A stretch of 64,000 nucleotides of DNA from Leptolyngbya sp. KIOST-1. Its GTDB lineage: Bacteria > Cyanobacteriota > Cyanobacteriia > Phormidesmidales > Phormidesmidaceae. Made by a program: the position numbers and the translations under genes. Shown here piece after piece: positions 37,656 through 45,445 of the stretch. The stretch spans positions 3,100,001 to 3,164,000 of the forward strand of contig NZ_JQFA01000002.1 of assembly GCF_000763385.1 (NCBI RefSeq), given 5' to 3'. The notes below the pieces were generated by a model. It saw only the letters and a list, made by a program, of their open reading frames with translations. It was not told where the DNA came from and searched no databases. Each line of letters starts with the position of its first letter. The first letter of the stretch is position 1.

Positions 37656-38972
37656 ATGGCTTTGCTCTCAGCGACCGCTGATCTGCCTTCTCGCCTGGTT
37701 TCTCCCACCATTCGTCGCCTGCCCAACGGCCTGACGGTCATTGCTGAGCAAATGCCTCTGGAGGTCGTCAACCTGAGCCTCTGGCTGCGGGTGGGCTCGG
37801 CGGTCGAAAGCGACGCCATCAACGGCATGGCCCATTTTCTGGAGCACATGATTTTTAAGGGCACCCAGCAGTTGCAGTGCGGCGAGTTTGAGCGCCGGGT
37901 GGAAGAGCGCGGGGCCTTTACCAATGCCGCCACCAGCCAGGACTATACCAAGTACTACATCACCACCGCCCCCCAGGACTTTGTCGCCCTGGCGCCGCTA
38001 CAAATTCAGATGGTGATGACCCCCCGCCTCAGCGACGATGACTTTGAGCGCGAGCGCCCGGTGATTCTAGAAGAAATTCGCCGCGCCGACGACAACCCCC
38101 GCCGCCGCACCTACGCCCGCACCATGGAACTGGTGTTCGACCGCCTGCCCTACCGTCGCCCGGTGCTGGGCCCGGCCTCGGTGGTGGAAACCTTGACCCC
38201 GGCACAGATGCGCACCTTCCACAGCACCTGGTACCAGCCCCAGAGTATGACGGCGGTGGCGGTGGGCAACCTGTCGGTGGAAACGCTGATTGCCACGGTG
38301 GCCGAAGGATTTGACCGGGCCATGGCCCAGCGCACCCCCCCCGCTACTCCTGCCGTAATGGAGCGATTTAAGCCCCTGGTGCCCGGCGACCTGGAGCCCC
38401 CCTTCGAGTCGGTGCGGCGGGCTGTCCACATTGACCCAGCCCTGGCCCAGGCGCGCCTGCTGATGGCCTGGCGAGTGCCTGGAATAGCCCAGCTCGACGA
38501 CACCTATGGCCTGGATATTGTGGCCTCAATTTTGGGGCGGGGGCTGACCTCGCGGCTGGTGCGCGACCTGCGCGAAGACCGCAAGCTGGTGACCAGCATT
38601 AGCTGTAGCAACATGACCCTGGCCCACCAGGGGGTGTTTATGGTGTCGGCCCAGCTGCCAACAGAGAATCTGGCGGTGGTCGAGGCCGCGATCGCCCAGC
38701 ACATTGCCACCATCACCCAGGTGCCGGTGAGCCAGGCCGAGCTGCGCCGGGTGCAGACCCAGGTGGCCAATCGGTTTGTGTTTGCCAACGAAACCCCCAG
38801 CGATCGGGCCGGGCTCTACGGCTACTACCACACCCTGACTGGCGACATCGCCGAAGGCCTCAACTACCCGGCCTACATCCAGAAGCTCTCCGTCGAAGAT
38901 GTGCTGCGGGCAGCCCAGAGCTACCTCTCGGCTGAGGCCTACGGCGTGGTTGCCCTCCAGCCAGCAGCTTAG
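37656..38972 (+). CDS. M16 family zinc peptidase
   Basis: 438 residues from the ATG at 37656; a TTG 15 nt upstream is open. The inverse zinc motif HFLEH in GMAHFLEHMIFKG and the downstream glutamate in ERPVILEEIRRADDNP define M16. The C-terminal inactive half (RRAVHIDPALAQARLLMAWRVPG) holds the usual domain pair. Cyanobacterial members often come as two-gene heterodimers, but only one subunit is seen here. It is probably a cytosolic or periplasmic processing peptidase. The fructosamine kinase gene follows 12 bp downstream, so the two are probably co-transcribed. Confidence 0.93.
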   Translation: MALLSATADLPSRLVSPTIRRLPNGLTVIAEQMPLEVVNLSLWLRVGSAVESDAINGMAHFLEHMIFKGTQQLQCGEFERRVEERGAFTNAATSQDYTKYYITTAPQDFVALAPLQIQMVMTPRLSDDDFERERPVILEEIRRADDNPRRRTYARTMELVFDRLPYRRPVLGPASVVETLTPAQMRTFHSTWYQPQSMTAVAVGNLSVETLIATVAEGFDRAMAQRTPPATPAVMERFKPLVPGDLEPPFESVRRAVHIDPALAQARLLMAWRVPGIAQLDDTYGLDIVASILGRGLTSRLVRDLREDRKLVTSISCSNMTLAHQGVFMVSAQLPTENLAVVEAAIAQHIATITQVPVSQAELRRVQTQVANRFVFANETPSDRAGLYGYYHTLTGDIAEGLNYPAYIQKLSVEDVLRAAQSYLSAEAYGVVALQPAA

Positions 38973-38984
38973 GGCGGGTTGAGT

Positions 38985-39845
38985 ATGTGGACTGCGATCG
39001 CTCAGCATATTGCCGCCAAAACTGGCACCGCCTTTACCGTGGCCGACCGGCGATCGGTGGGAGGTGGCTGCATCAATCAGGCCTACCAGCTCAGCGACGG
39101 CCGCCAGTCGTTTTTCATTAAGCTCAACCAGGCGTCGCAGGTGGCTATGTTCGAGGCCGAGGCCCTGGGCCTGAAGGAGATGTACGACAGCCAGACCATT
39201 CGCGTGCCCAAACCGATCGCCTGGGGCATAGTGGATGGCTCGGCCTACATTGCCCTGGAGTGGCTGGATCTGGGCGGCGGCGGCGAGGCCTGGGGCCGCA
39301 TGGGCGAGGCGCTGGCCGCCATGCACCGGGTGACCCACGATAAAGGCTTTGGCTGGCACCAGAACAACACCATTGGGGCCACCCCCCAGCCCAACCCCTG
39401 GACGGCCACCTGGCTGGAGTTTTACCGCGAGCACCGGCTGCGCCACCAGTTTCGCCTGGCGGGCCGTCGCGGCGGGCGGTTTCCGCGTCAGCACGAGCTG
39501 CTGATGGTGCTGGGCGATCTGCTGGCAAACCACGACCCGGCCCCCAGTCTGGTGCACGGCGACCTGTGGTCGGGCAATGCGGCGGTGACGACGGAGGGTG
39601 AGCCGGTGATTTTGGACCCGGCGACGTATTACGGCGATCGCGAGGTGGACATCGCCATGACCGAACTATTTGGCCGCTTCCCTGCTGCCTTTTATGACGC
39701 CTACAATGCTGCCTACCCGCTCGATGCAGGCTACAAGACCCGCAAAACGCTCTACAACCTGTACCACATCCTCAACCACTTCACGCTATTTGGCGGCAGC
39801 TACGAATCACAGGCCAACCGCATGATCGATCAGCTACTGCGGTGA
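38985..39845 (+). CDS. Fructosamine kinase family protein
   Basis: 286 residues from the ATG at 38985 (MWTAIAQHIAAKTG); a TTG six nt upstream is also open. The aminoglycoside-phosphotransferase-like kinase fold shows SVGGGCINQAYQLSDG (nucleotide loop), FFIKLNQAS (ATP-binding Lys), catalytic LVHGDLWSGNAAV and ILDPATYYGDREVDIAMTELFG. The family phosphorylates fructosamine or ribulosamine adducts on proteins and so repairs glycation, relevant in a sugar-rich phototroph. It follows the M16 gene closely; its end overlaps the convergent hydrolase pseudogene by 12 bp. Confidence 0.93.
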   Translation: MWTAIAQHIAAKTGTAFTVADRRSVGGGCINQAYQLSDGRQSFFIKLNQASQVAMFEAEALGLKEMYDSQTIRVPKPIAWGIVDGSAYIALEWLDLGGGGEAWGRMGEALAAMHRVTHDKGFGWHQNNTIGATPQPNPWTATWLEFYREHRLRHQFRLAGRRGGRFPRQHELLMVLGDLLANHDPAPSLVHGDLWSGNAAVTTEGEPVILDPATYYGDREVDIAMTELFGRFPAAFYDAYNAAYPLDAGYKTRKTLYNLYHILNHFTLFGGSYESQANRMIDQLLR

Positions 39846-40879
39846 CGTGTTGGGGGTATTGGCAGGCCCGGTGGACTGCTCTAAAAACTCAACCGACCGC
39901 TCTAGGGCGAGCTGACCCGCCTCGCTGTCTAAAACAAACTGGTACTCGTGGCCCAGCCCCGGTTCGTGATCGGTGGGAAAGAATAGGGTATTGACTGGCA
40001 CCCCCAGTTGCTCCAGGCGATCGGCCAGGGGCAGCGAATGGGGCAGCAGCGGGTCGGCATTGCCTGCCGAGATAAACGATGGCGGAAAGTTGGCGGTAAC
40101 GTAGTCGGTCACGTTGGCCAGAGAAAAGTAGGCGTTTTCTGAAAAATTTTTGTCGCCGCTGTAAGACCACAGCACGGTAGTCATGAACCAGCCAAAGGCC
40201 CCGCTGAGGTTAGCCGCATGGATGTTGTAAGGTCCGCAGTAGAGCACCATGCCCGCAATCTGCTCGGGAGTCACCGTGGGAGTAATGCCGAGCGCCTGGG
40301 CGTAGGTGGGCTCGGTGATCGCCACGGCGAGCTGAGCTGAGATGTGAGACCCCGCCGAGTCTCCGGCCAAAAATAGGCGGTTGGGGTCTACATGCAGGCG
40401 ATCGCTGTGCTTGACCAAATACCCCAGCGCCTGGTTGACCTGGCGAATGGGGGTGGGAAACGTGGCCCTCGGCGCGATGGAATAGCCGACGCTGACGACG
40501 GTAAAGCCGCGAGCAGCCAGCACCTGGGCATAGTTGCCGATCTGTTCTTTGTCGCCTGAAATATACGCGCCGCCGTGGCTCCACACTACCGTCGGCAGCG
40601 TCTCGCCCTCGGCCAGGTCGGCGGGAAAGTAGACATCGAGGTAGGCATTGCGATCGCCTACCGCATAGTTCTCATCGAGAATCGACGATACGGTATCTGG
40701 CAAGTGGGATTCGAGGGCCGCAGAAATGTCTGCCGCACCGGCATCAAAGGCTCTGCGAATCAGCAGCGCTGAGGGCCAGGGGCTGAGGCGAAAGGCGGCA
40801 TAGGGCCAGCACCAGCCACCACCAACAGCCCCAGCGCCGAGGCCAGCCCCACCGCCAGCGCTTTGCCGTAGCGTTTTAG
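39834..40879 (-). pseudogene. Alpha/beta hydrolase, IS-interrupted and frameshifted
   Basis: The main body keeps a BD-FAE/HSL-like hydrolase: VVWSHGGAYISGD (oxyanion), FLAGDSAGSHISAQ (nucleophile Ser), ADPLLPHSLPL (Asp) and a His in the final region (DHEPGLGHEY). The 5' end is broken in two ways. The mobile element at 40880-42668 splits it after codon 11 (those codons are at 42669-42701). In addition the signal-anchor (RYGKALAVGLASALGLLVV, 40873 downward) is one frame off from the body, with the shift near 40802-40805. An ATG inside the left terminal repeat (40884-40886) opens the body frame, so a short or odd N-terminus could still be made. Probably non-functional. Confidence 0.85.
40874..40879. 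repeat. Target site duplication TTTTAG, left copy
   Basis: TTTTAG directly outside the left inverted repeat; the identical copy is at 42669-42674. Together they mark a 6-bp duplication, the size usual for IS1634/IS4-type insertion. Confidence 0.88.
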
Positions 40880-40900
40880 CCGACATTCCGCAGGTTGACA
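40880..40900 (+). repeat. Left terminal inverted repeat, 21 bp
   Basis: CCGACATTCCGCAGG continuing to GTTGACA; exact inverted match to 42648-42668. Confidence 0.92.
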
Positions 40901-40904
40901 GGAG

Positions 40905-41942
40905 TTAATTTAGGAGATAGTACCGGCAGGCCGGGAAGCCCATAAGGCGAACGATTTTGTTGCGTTCTTCTGAGAGGTTGCTGACCTGCTGAGAAGAGCC
41001 GATAGAGACCAAGTGAATGGCCTGAAACTTCTGCAAAATCCAGCGAAAGGTCGGATTGCGAGTGGGGCGCTGCTTTTGGTCGAGCACCGTGTCATCGGCT
41101 TGGGCGAGCTGCGCTCTGAGTTTGCGCTGGCCAAGACTGTAGACCAGCAGCGTCAAGGCCATGACGAGGGCGAGGGCCTCAACCCGCTGCGGTTTTTTGA
41201 CAAAGACACTGCTGGTGAAGAAGAGGGGGTCTTTGAGAAAGCGAAAGCCGCGCTCAACGTGCTGCTGAGCTTTGTACTCTTGCAGCAGGCGCTGGGCCGG
41301 GTAGGTGTCGTCATCCAGGACGTTGGTAGCCAGAATGAAGCGACGATAGCGCTGTTGGCACTGGGCCTCATACTCAGCGGTGCGTTCCAGGGTCGCCTGC
41401 CATTGATAGCCTAACGTCGGTGAGTCTGAGGGTTGAGAGCGCTTGGGCCGACCGGGGGGACGCTTAGCAGCGACCGAGACCAGCGCCACCTGAGTCAGGG
41501 TGTAGCCGGTGAGGGAGTCTTGAAAGCGCAGGAGTGCATCCATGGCATCGGGCTTACAGGCAAACACCTGGCTACAGAGTTGGCGCAACGACCGTTGCAG
41601 CCCCTTTTCCTGCTTTTCGAGGGGTTTGAGCCAATCCTCTGACTCGCGTCGGTGCGGGCTTTCCACCAGAATCCAGCGCTGTTCCACCCCAGCGTAGCGC
41701 TGCCGTTGTTCCCACAGCCGATAGCCGTCGAGGTCACAGGGCCTCTCGCTCAGCGAATCGGGGGCGCTATCCACCAGGGTTTGAGCCGCTTTGAGGGTTT
41801 GTGGCACTCGGCTCAACCAGGGCAAACTCCCCACCTGCTGGAGGTTGGGTTCACTGTAGAACGCCGCATCGGCCACCATCAAAGCGGGCGTCTGCCACTG
41901 CTAGATCTGACCGTAGAAACAGTCAAAGCTCTGCCGGTTTGG
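40905..41942 (-). pseudogene. IS1634-family transposase, N-terminally truncated
   Basis: The open part (40905-41882, 325 codons) matches the C-terminal half of DUF4277-type IS1634 transposases: MVADAAFYSEPNL (second catalytic Asp), RWILVESPHRRES, and YKAQQHVERGFRFLKDPLFF (catalytic Glu, Y-R-E-K signature). Homology continues upstream of the ATG (QWQTPALMVADAAF) across an in-frame TAG at 41904-41906 to about 41942, where it stops abruptly. The N-terminal about 200 residues, including the first Asp, are missing and replaced by host gene fragments. The protein cannot transpose its own DNA. Confidence 0.88.
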
Positions 41943-41976
41943 GATCAGTTTAGATAGCATCGGGCTAGATAAATAG

Positions 41977-42085
41977 ATGGTAGAAGGCGTATCCATACCA
42001 CCGCGTCCCGGCTACACCCTGCCGGTGTTTGCCTGTGCCGGGGCGATCGCCGCCCTGCGGCACCTGCTCAACCCAGGCGATCGCC
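41977..42085 (+). pseudogene. cbiD 5' fragment
   Basis: Encodes [20 protein letters not shown] and [15 protein letters not shown], matching only the first 35 residues of cobalt-precorrin-5B methyltransferase CbiD, whose start is normally [20 protein letters not shown]. It includes the gene's own start codon. The match ends at a HIP1 octamer (42077-42084), and the frame then runs straight into the tldD fragment, giving a chimeric open frame of 118 codons. Not a functional gene. Confidence 0.8.
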
Positions 42086-42295
42086 CCCACTCATCCATTG
42101 GCCAGCGGGCAGGGGACACCAGTGACCCGGCCTTTCTGCGCAATTGGGACTTTCGCTCGGCCTCGGCGGATGTGGCCGAGTCGGCGGGCAAAATGCTCTA
42201 TGCCGACTACGTGGAGTCGGGCACCTACCCCGTGATCATGGCCAACAAGTTTGGCGGCGTGATTTTCCACGAAGCCTGCGGCCACCTGCTGGGCA
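42086..42295 (+). pseudogene. tldD internal fragment
   Basis: Encodes [20 protein letters not shown], then [15 protein letters not shown] and [13 protein letters not shown], the zinc HExxxH region of the TldD/PmbA peptidase family. Only about 65 residues are present, fused in frame to cbiD on the left. The match breaks right after GHLL, where the reverse gyrA piece begins. Confidence 0.85.
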
Positions 42296-42573
42296 TCCCC
42301 CGCGAGGCGCGGGAGCCCTCGGCGATCTGGTAGGCCCGCAGGGCGTAGGTGACGCCGCGATCGCTGAAGAACAGCAGGTAGTCGTGGGTGTAGCAGGTGA
42401 TGAAGTGCTGCACGCCATCGTCTTCCTTCATTTTGGCCCCGGCCTTGCCCCGAGTGGCGCGGCTCTGGGCCTCAAAGGTGGCCACGGGCATGCGTTTGAT
42501 ATAGCCCTGGTCGGTGACCAGAATCACCACCTGCTCGTTGGCGATCAGCGAAATGTCGGTGAGCTCCGCTGAT
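42296..42573 (-). pseudogene. gyrA C-terminal fragment, reverse orientation
   Basis: Encodes ELTDISLIANEQVVILV, GYIKRMPVATFEAQSRATRG and [19 protein letters not shown], one to two blades of the DNA gyrase A C-terminal beta-pinwheel, with the GyrA-box-like QSRATRGKAG. About 92 residues only. It ends near RASRGMP at the tldD junction and starts next to a copy of the element's end motif (42548-42559). The long open frame through this region (to 42734) is an accidental fusion of this fragment, the terminal repeat and the split hydrolase start. Confidence 0.85.
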
Positions 42574-42647
42574 CTAGATTCTCTATCTCCAAGACGCGAT
42601 CCCATGGCTTGCCCTGAGCTTACCTCAGCCCCGCCAAATATTCTTTT

Positions 42648-42668
42648 TGTCAACCTGCGGAATGTCGG
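42648..42668 (-). repeat. Right terminal inverted repeat, 21 bp
   Basis: Exact inverted copy of 40880-40900. On the minus strand it reads CCGACATTCCGCAGG...TTGACA, so a TTGACA -35-like box points into the element toward the lost transposase start. Confidence 0.92.
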
Positions 42669-42701
42669 TTTTAGCCTCAAATCTTTTGAGCTATTGGCCA
42701 T
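42669..42701 (-). pseudogene. Separated first 11 codons of the hydrolase gene
   Basis: On the minus strand ATGGCC...CTAAAA encodes MANSSKDLRLK with AAGG about 8 nt upstream. Removing the element and one TTTTAG copy joins it to CGC TAC GGC AAA at 40873, giving MANSSKDLRLKRYGKALAVG, a proper basic start before the signal-anchor helix. The last six bases are the right copy of the target duplication (42669-42674). Confidence 0.82.
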
Positions 42702-42871
42702 AGAAACCTTGTCGCCACTCAAGGGCCACACCAATAGTATCAGGCCTGCTTTTGAGGCTCAAAACGTCTGGCTTGCCACGACAGCAGGAGTTCGGCCATG
42801 GGGCGATCGCGCTTTTGTCAGAGGTCGATAGGTGATTTCCACCATTGCTTGGGCAAGGTTGCCTGATCAAA

Positions 42872-43165
42872 CTATCCGAGGCGCGATCGCCAGTACCCTG
42901 GCCTCTGCTTGCCGTGGGTAACTGCCAAAATCAAAATAGAATCTGCCTCAACCATGTATAAAATGCTGTACGGAAATTTGCGAACTATACACCGCCTGAT
43001 GCCTGGAGCAACGCTAGGATAACGGTTTGGGGCTTCTCGCAAGCGGTAGACAGCATTCTCAACCGCATCAATAAAAGCCTGTGCCAGGTCAACCCGCTGT
43101 TCGGCATAGTACTGGATAGCTTGTGAATATTCAGCCAGTGCCTCTGGATGAAAAACGTACTTCAT
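42872..43165 (-). CDS. RelE/ParE-family toxin
   Basis: 97 residues. KYVFHPEALAEYSQAIQYYAEQ, AFIDAVENAVYRLREAPNRYPSV, IRRCIVRKFPYSILYMVEAD and ILAVTHGKQRPGYWRSR match the RelE/ParE plasmid-stabilisation fold, a beta-sheet toxin that cuts mRNA on the ribosome (RelE) or poisons gyrase (ParE). The C-terminal R..YW pattern fits the ParE-like group. The gene overlaps its antitoxin by 4 bp (ATGA), the antitoxin coming first. It lies beside the mobile element in an accessory area. Confidence 0.9.
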   Translation of the reverse strand: MKYVFHPEALAEYSQAIQYYAEQRVDLAQAFIDAVENAVYRLREAPNRYPSVAPGIRRCIVRKFPYSILYMVEADSILILAVTHGKQRPGYWRSRLG

Positions 43166-43386
43166 TGATTCAGAAGATTTCTCGCTTGAGCAAGTGCTTC
43201 ATCCCCAGGAATGGTTTGTACGGTGCCAGCCAAAATTTCATCCCGCCGCCTCTGGGCTTCAGCAATCCATTCGGCTTGAATAGCCCCATCTACTGTTTCT
43301 AAACTTGCCAACAACTCCTCCACAAGCTGAATTTTGAGATTGTCAGGAAGAGCAAGCGCTTCAGTCATTAATTGATCAATTGACAT
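43162..43386 (-). CDS. Addiction-module antitoxin
   Basis: 74 residues from MSIDQLMTEALALPDNLKIQ; the upstream MVLA codons are not needed. The LPDNLKIQLVEELLASLE and EAQRRRDEILAGTVQTIPGDEA motifs match the 'putative addiction module component' (Unstab_antitox) family, which neutralises RelE/ParE toxins by its flexible C-terminus. Starts the TA operon. A 107-bp inverted-repeat element begins directly in front of its start codon and probably contains the promoter. Confidence 0.88.
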   Translation of the reverse strand: MSIDQLMTEALALPDNLKIQLVEELLASLETVDGAIQAEWIAEAQRRRDEILAGTVQTIPGDEALAQARNLLNQ

Positions 43387-43389
43387 AGC

Positions 43390-43496
43390 TAATACCAATC
43401 CAATGTGAAGCGAGCGGAAAAACCAAAACTAGAATCATTGAGTAGCAAGGCTCTTAGGCGTTGGATTATGATCATCTTTATCAAATATTGGTATTA
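43390..43496. repeat. 107-bp MITE-like inverted repeat element
   Basis: Ends are 10-bp perfect inverted repeats TAATACCAAT (43390-43399) and ATTGGTATTA (43487-43496), consistent with 8-bp repeats plus a TA target duplication. It separates the antitoxin gene from the DUF3226 gene; the right end supplies the DUF3226 stop codon (43494-43496). The interior is AT-rich with no gene. Confidence 0.6.
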
Positions 43497-44144
43497 CAGG
43501 TCATATAGCTCTTTAAACCAACTCACAAAGTTCTGAGCCTCTATGTGTGTTGGCTCCAGTATCCTTTCTGTAACGGCGTTGTGTAATTGTCTGCCTGGTG
43601 GAGATTGCCAAGCTAGCCAAGTATATATACAAGCCTTATCATAATGAGCCTCAATATAAGAGGCTCCTTTTCTTGAAGCCTCTTGGGATACTTCTTTCGC
43701 ATACTCCCATAACAGTTGGCTAGTTGTAGGAATCATATATGTTAAAAAAGTCTCAAGCATGCCTTGAGTTTTATTGTCTGGCATGATCCAGACTCCAAAT
43801 TTTATCCCAGAACCTGTAGTATGAATCAAGCCTGATTCCGGCAAATATTCAGGAATATCAGGAATGCTTTTCAGGCAAGCATTTCTAATACTCCCCCAAC
43901 GCGCATCTAGATTATCATCAGCGTCTACAACCATACCTAAGGCTATCAAGCCAGAAGCTTTAAGTTCTGTGGAAATAAAATCTGTATTAATAAACCCATC
44001 GCTACCATAATCTTCTATATAAACAACTGCGTTGCTTGCTGATTCCCCCCAATCAACTCCGTTTGCCTCCATTAGTTTTGGAATTACTCTCTTGTCTTGA
44101 CTTCCTTCAACAATTAGTTTCTTGGTTGTGTACTTACTTATCAT
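43494..44144 (-). CDS. DUF3226 TOPRIM-like protein (defence pair partner)
   Basis: 216 residues. KKLIVEGSQDKRVIPKLMEA holds the TOPRIM glutamate (Glu13), MVVDADDNLDARWGSIRN the DxD (Asp74, Asp76), and GVWIMPDNKTQGMLETFLTY is the DUF3226 signature. The fold suggests a nuclease or nucleotide-acting effector. It starts 2 bp after the ATPase stop, so the two genes are one operon. Such ATPase-TOPRIM pairs (for example PARIS AriA/AriB, with DUF4435) act in phage defence. DNA here is markedly more AT-rich than the surrounding chromosome, a sign of transfer. Confidence 0.82.
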   Translation of the reverse strand: MISKYTTKKLIVEGSQDKRVIPKLMEANGVDWGESASNAVVYIEDYGSDGFINTDFISTELKASGLIALGMVVDADDNLDARWGSIRNACLKSIPDIPEYLPESGLIHTTGSGIKFGVWIMPDNKTQGMLETFLTYMIPTTSQLLWEYAKEVSQEASRKGASYIEAHYDKACIYTWLAWQSPPGRQLHNAVTERILEPTHIEAQNFVSWFKELYDL

Positions 44145-44146
44145 TG

Positions 44147-45289
44147 CTATCGAACCTCAATGCCCCTTTTGGCAGCAATGACAATTTCTGACTCACTAAA
44201 TGCAACGCTTACGCTTTGGTCTCGTTCTATTCTCTGAATTGTAATTCCATCCTCTGACAAGATATCTTGGTCAACGATGGTAGCTAAGCTAGTCCAGCAA
44301 TCACTGCTATGTGTGGTCGCAAAAACTTGTACATCGAGTCTTTTCGCTGTTTCCCATATTAATTTCCACATATCGGACATTGCAGTAAAATGCAGGCCAG
44401 TATCAATTTCATCAACAAACAAAACACCGCTAGTTGAACTGACTGTTGATAGTGCGAGTCCTAGCATACGCCATATGCCATCTCCCATACTTCCAATAGG
44501 CACCCTTTGTTCACCATCAGACAAATTCACTACAAACCCTCCGCGTGCTTCGGAGCGACGAAACCTTTCAGATCCAAGTGATGCAATTCGCTCGATTCTA
44601 GGTTCGATAACTTGAAGAGCCTCCTGTACCAGATTTTCTTCAGGAGTTAGCACAATCTGCTCAAATAGCTCTATCGTCCTTTCAGATGTAAGTGCCGATG
44701 ACGTGACGAACTGAGTTTTTGTGTCCAAGCCTTTTGCACGTCCTATTGGTCTTAACCGACGGATATAGTCTTCCGTTAACTTTCCATCGCTTGACAATGG
44801 TCGTTCCCAGGCATCTTGCTCATTTCCATAAAGCCATTTGATAGTAAGATCTAGGACATTGAAATCGTTTGGACTATCTTCAAAAACGTAATCGTCAAGC
44901 ATTTTTAGCTGTTCACCATTGTCAGAAGTCTTTTCGTAAAGTCTTCTAAGTGGTCGCAACCCTACTTTTGCCGTGAGCTTTTCTAGTCTACTTTCACCTG
45001 TGCCTAACACTGAAAACTCGCTACCTGGTTCAATCTGATGCCCATGGAAAAGATGGCAAACATCTAGCTCCCTGTACCTTTTTCGTTCATCCCAGGAGTA
45101 TTCACCTCGACTGACCATTGAATCTCTAAGGGGCTCAAGATTATTCCTCGAGCACAATAGTTGAATGGCCTCTAAAACTGATGTTTTTCCACTATTGTTA
45201 GTGCCTACTAACAAATTTAATCTGCCGAGATTACGAAGCTCGAAAGACTTGAAGCTACGAAAATTTTCGATTTTTATTTCTCTCAGCAT
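44147..45289 (-). CDS. AAA/ABC-type ATPase (OLD/AriA-like), defence pair partner
   Basis: 380 residues. Starts MLREIKIENFRSFKSFELRN, the typical SMC-like AAA_15/AAA_21 start. Walker A GTNNSGKTS at 29-37, signature region SMGDGIWRMLGLAL at 267-280, Walker B GVLFVDEID at 288-296, H-loop ATTHSSD at 325-331. No TOPRIM domain is fused, unlike OLD or GajA; it is encoded by the next gene instead. AT-rich with its own AT-rich promoter region (45290-45445). Likely senses phage or DNA ends and activates the DUF3226 partner; this is inference from the family. Confidence 0.85.
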   Translation of the reverse strand: MLREIKIENFRSFKSFELRNLGRLNLLVGTNNSGKTSVLEAIQLLCSRNNLEPLRDSMVSRGEYSWDERKRYRELDVCHLFHGHQIEPGSEFSVLGTGESRLEKLTAKVGLRPLRRLYEKTSDNGEQLKMLDDYVFEDSPNDFNVLDLTIKWLYGNEQDAWERPLSSDGKLTEDYIRRLRPIGRAKGLDTKTQFVTSSALTSERTIELFEQIVLTPEENLVQEALQVIEPRIERIASLGSERFRRSEARGGFVVNLSDGEQRVPIGSMGDGIWRMLGLALSTVSSTSGVLFVDEIDTGLHFTAMSDMWKLIWETAKRLDVQVFATTHSSDCWTSLATIVDQDILSEDGITIQRIERDQSVSVAFSESEIVIAAKRGIEVR

Positions 45290-45445
45290 TGTATTTTCGT
45301 CTTGCAGTACCAGTAATTGAATGAAACCTAAACGCTCTTTAATGCTGTGATATCCTCGTTAGTCTGATGCTATACCGCTAAGACAGTTAGTTGAGTGTTC
45401 TTTCTTGGAAAAATTATTGATAGAACCATATTAATAGCAACTAGA

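Larger units (their letters stand above)
40880..42668. mobile_element. Non-autonomous IS1634-like element with captured host gene fragments
   Basis: 1,789 bp, bounded by perfect 21-bp inverted repeats (40880-40900 and 42648-42668, starting CCGACATTCCGCAGG) and a perfect 6-bp target duplication TTTTAG. From left to right it holds the C-terminal part of an IS1634-type transposase (minus), a cbiD 5' fragment (plus), a tldD middle fragment (plus), a gyrA fragment (minus), and about 75 bp of probable original IS end. The captured part fills roughly the space where the transposase N-terminus should be. With no first catalytic Asp and a stop codon in the transposase, it must have been moved by a full copy elsewhere. 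Insertion cut the hydrolase gene. Clean repeats imply the event is recent. Confidence 0.88.

Noticed and set aside
40802-40886. Two compensating frameshifts in the hydrolase N-terminus (extra A in AAAA, then a lost base)
   Set aside because: The first shift is unnecessary: the true start lies across the element at 42669-42701. Only the second shift remains.
41977-42333. 118-codon open frame that looks like a novel protein with an HEACGH zinc site
   Set aside because: It is a chance in-frame fusion of a cbiD start, a tldD piece and antisense gyrA inside the mobile element; no domain is complete.
42225-42734. Minus-strand 169-codon frame resembling GyrA
   Set aside because: It joins the split hydrolase start, the terminal repeat and a gyrA fragment; only about 92 residues are gyrase-like.
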